From NCBI GenBank assembly GCA_030789695.1, contig CM061142.1, forward strand, positions 42,889,375 through 42,953,374: DNA of 64,000 nucleotides. Direction: 5' to 3'. The position numbers and the translations under genes were made by a program. How positions within the stretch are numbered: position 1 is the stretch's first letter; each line of letters opens with the position of its first letter. Below are positions 63,136 to 64,000 of the stretch, piece by piece. The notes under the pieces are model-generated. The model was given only the letters and a program-made list of their open reading frames with translations. It had not been told where the DNA came from and did no database searches. Source of the stretch: Scilla litardierei. Its lineage: Eukaryota; Streptophyta; Magnoliopsida; Asparagales; Asparagaceae.

Positions 63136-64000
63136 TGTTGAGTATTGATTCCCCGGATTTGGTTTTGGATGATGAGCAAACATAAATATAGTAAATTAAC
63201 TGTTTGTGAGCGCAGTTATGGAGATCGTCGCCAAAAGAATACGAACATCCAAAGCGACGTCTCAAGACTTCTCAATACGCTTGATCGTGTGCCTGAAGCT
63301 TCGTTGAAACTCAAGGAGTAATATTGAAGTCAAGAGCGAAGATTGAAGCTAGCTTCGAAGACGGTTCGTCATGTATTATTTATTGTCTTCTAGCTTCATA
63401 GAATAGAATGTTAAGCCTTGAGTAGGACTTACATTATAATCTTCATTTCGCTCATATCTTAGAGCTAGGATTATCATAGAAGCCATTAGAAACTTTCCCG
63501 AAGCCTATCGCTTCTTCCCTCGGCTTCTAGTGCATGTTAGTTGGTTCAAGTAGAAGAACCAACCGACTAGATGACGATCTAGTCGGTCGGTAATTCCTCT
63601 TGAACCAACTAGAATGCCTTGCTCATTTCAGCTCATTCCCTGTTGATCAATTAGTCGGTCAAAGAAGGTTCACCGACCGACTAGATGACGATCTAGTCGG
63701 TTAGGAATCCTTCTTAGACCGACTAGTTGAGCTTGCCTCTGTACAGCCTGAGTTACTGTTTATAGTTAGTCGGTTCAAGAACATTCATCGACCGACTAGT
63801 TATGAAACTAGTCGGTCAGCATTTATTCTTAGACCGACTAGTGTAACTTATATTCAGCTACGTGCATTTCACTCTTAGTCGGTCAAAGAACACTCACCGA
63901 CCGACTAGTTGGCAAACTAGTCGGTTGGCAAGTCTTCTTAGACCGACTAGTTCATGTTGCCTGGTAATCACTCTTTTGGCTGTCGAGCTGTTAGTCGGTT
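63136..64000 (+). mobile_element. Partial LTR of an E-related Sirevirus
   Basis: TGTTGAGTATTGATTCCCCGG matches the start of the E LTR, and colinear similarity continues to the window end, with many differences. The palindrome array starts at about 63558. Whether it is a complete element or a solo LTR cannot be seen. The preceding GTTTT (63131-63135) would be its target duplication. Confidence 0.85.
63558..64000 (+). promoter_or_regulatory. Palindrome array in the partial LTR
   Basis: Core hairpins at about 63561, 63676, 63790 and 63900 (spacing about 110-115 bp), continuing beyond the window. Upstream sequence includes GTGCATGTTAGTTGGTTCAA, close to the H LTR version. Confidence 0.8.

Overview
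This is a repeat-rich plant nuclear sequence made almost entirely of nested LTR retrotransposons. No host protein gene, rRNA or tRNA gene was recognised. The element families (Ty1/copia with UBN2-type Gag, a Sirevirus/SIRE-like copia, a chromodomain Ty3/gypsy, an Athila-like gag-only element primed by tRNA-Asp, and a TGGCGCC-primed gag-only element with an antisense ORF) point to a flowering plant, probably a eudicot. I cannot name the species.

Layout. Element A (copia, minus strand) occupies 1-1230 and 14368-19828; its 3' LTR lies just left of the window. Element B (1231-14362, TSD AAGGG) sits in A's reverse transcriptase, and element C (2925-10546, TSD CTTCT) sits in B's leader. Unique flank: 19829-20235. 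Element D (copia, minus strand, 20236-39921, TSD AAGAA) carries the Sirevirus-like element E (27017-39455, TSD ACCTC) in its 5' leader. Flank: 39922-40200. Element F (copia, plus strand, 40201-60346, TSD AGCCC), of A's family, is interrupted by a 3.7 kb solo LTR G (44178-47894, TSD GTTAC) and by chromovirus H (50053-59449, TSD GGACT). Flank: 60347-61024. Then come a Sirevirus-like solo LTR (61025-63097, TSD AAAAG) and the first 865 bp of an LTR related to E's (63136 to the end). Every boundary within the window was placed from TG...CA ends plus a matching 5-bp target-site duplication, except A and the last LTR, which run off the window.

None of the elements looks intact for autonomous movement. 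E is the youngest (only a handful of differences between two 1750-bp LTRs), yet its gag is frameshifted and its integrase has a small deletion. D has a complete gag and a pol broken by about one base. H has four visible stops. B and C never carried a recognisable pol.

Most interesting signals: (1) a 35-codon acidic ORF of identical length inside the LTRs of two diverged gypsy families (G and H), with many synonymous differences; (2) a palindromic CCGACTAG/CTAGTCGG array of about 115-bp period just upstream of the TATA box in both the Sirevirus E LTR and the chromovirus H LTR, implying promoter exchange between superfamilies; (3) frame-restoring putative introns in H and E and in the antisense gene of C, which also has its own TATA box; (4) 5' leaders of copia elements A, D and F that share a conserved hairpin, a covarying long-range stem and element-specific hairpin arrays.
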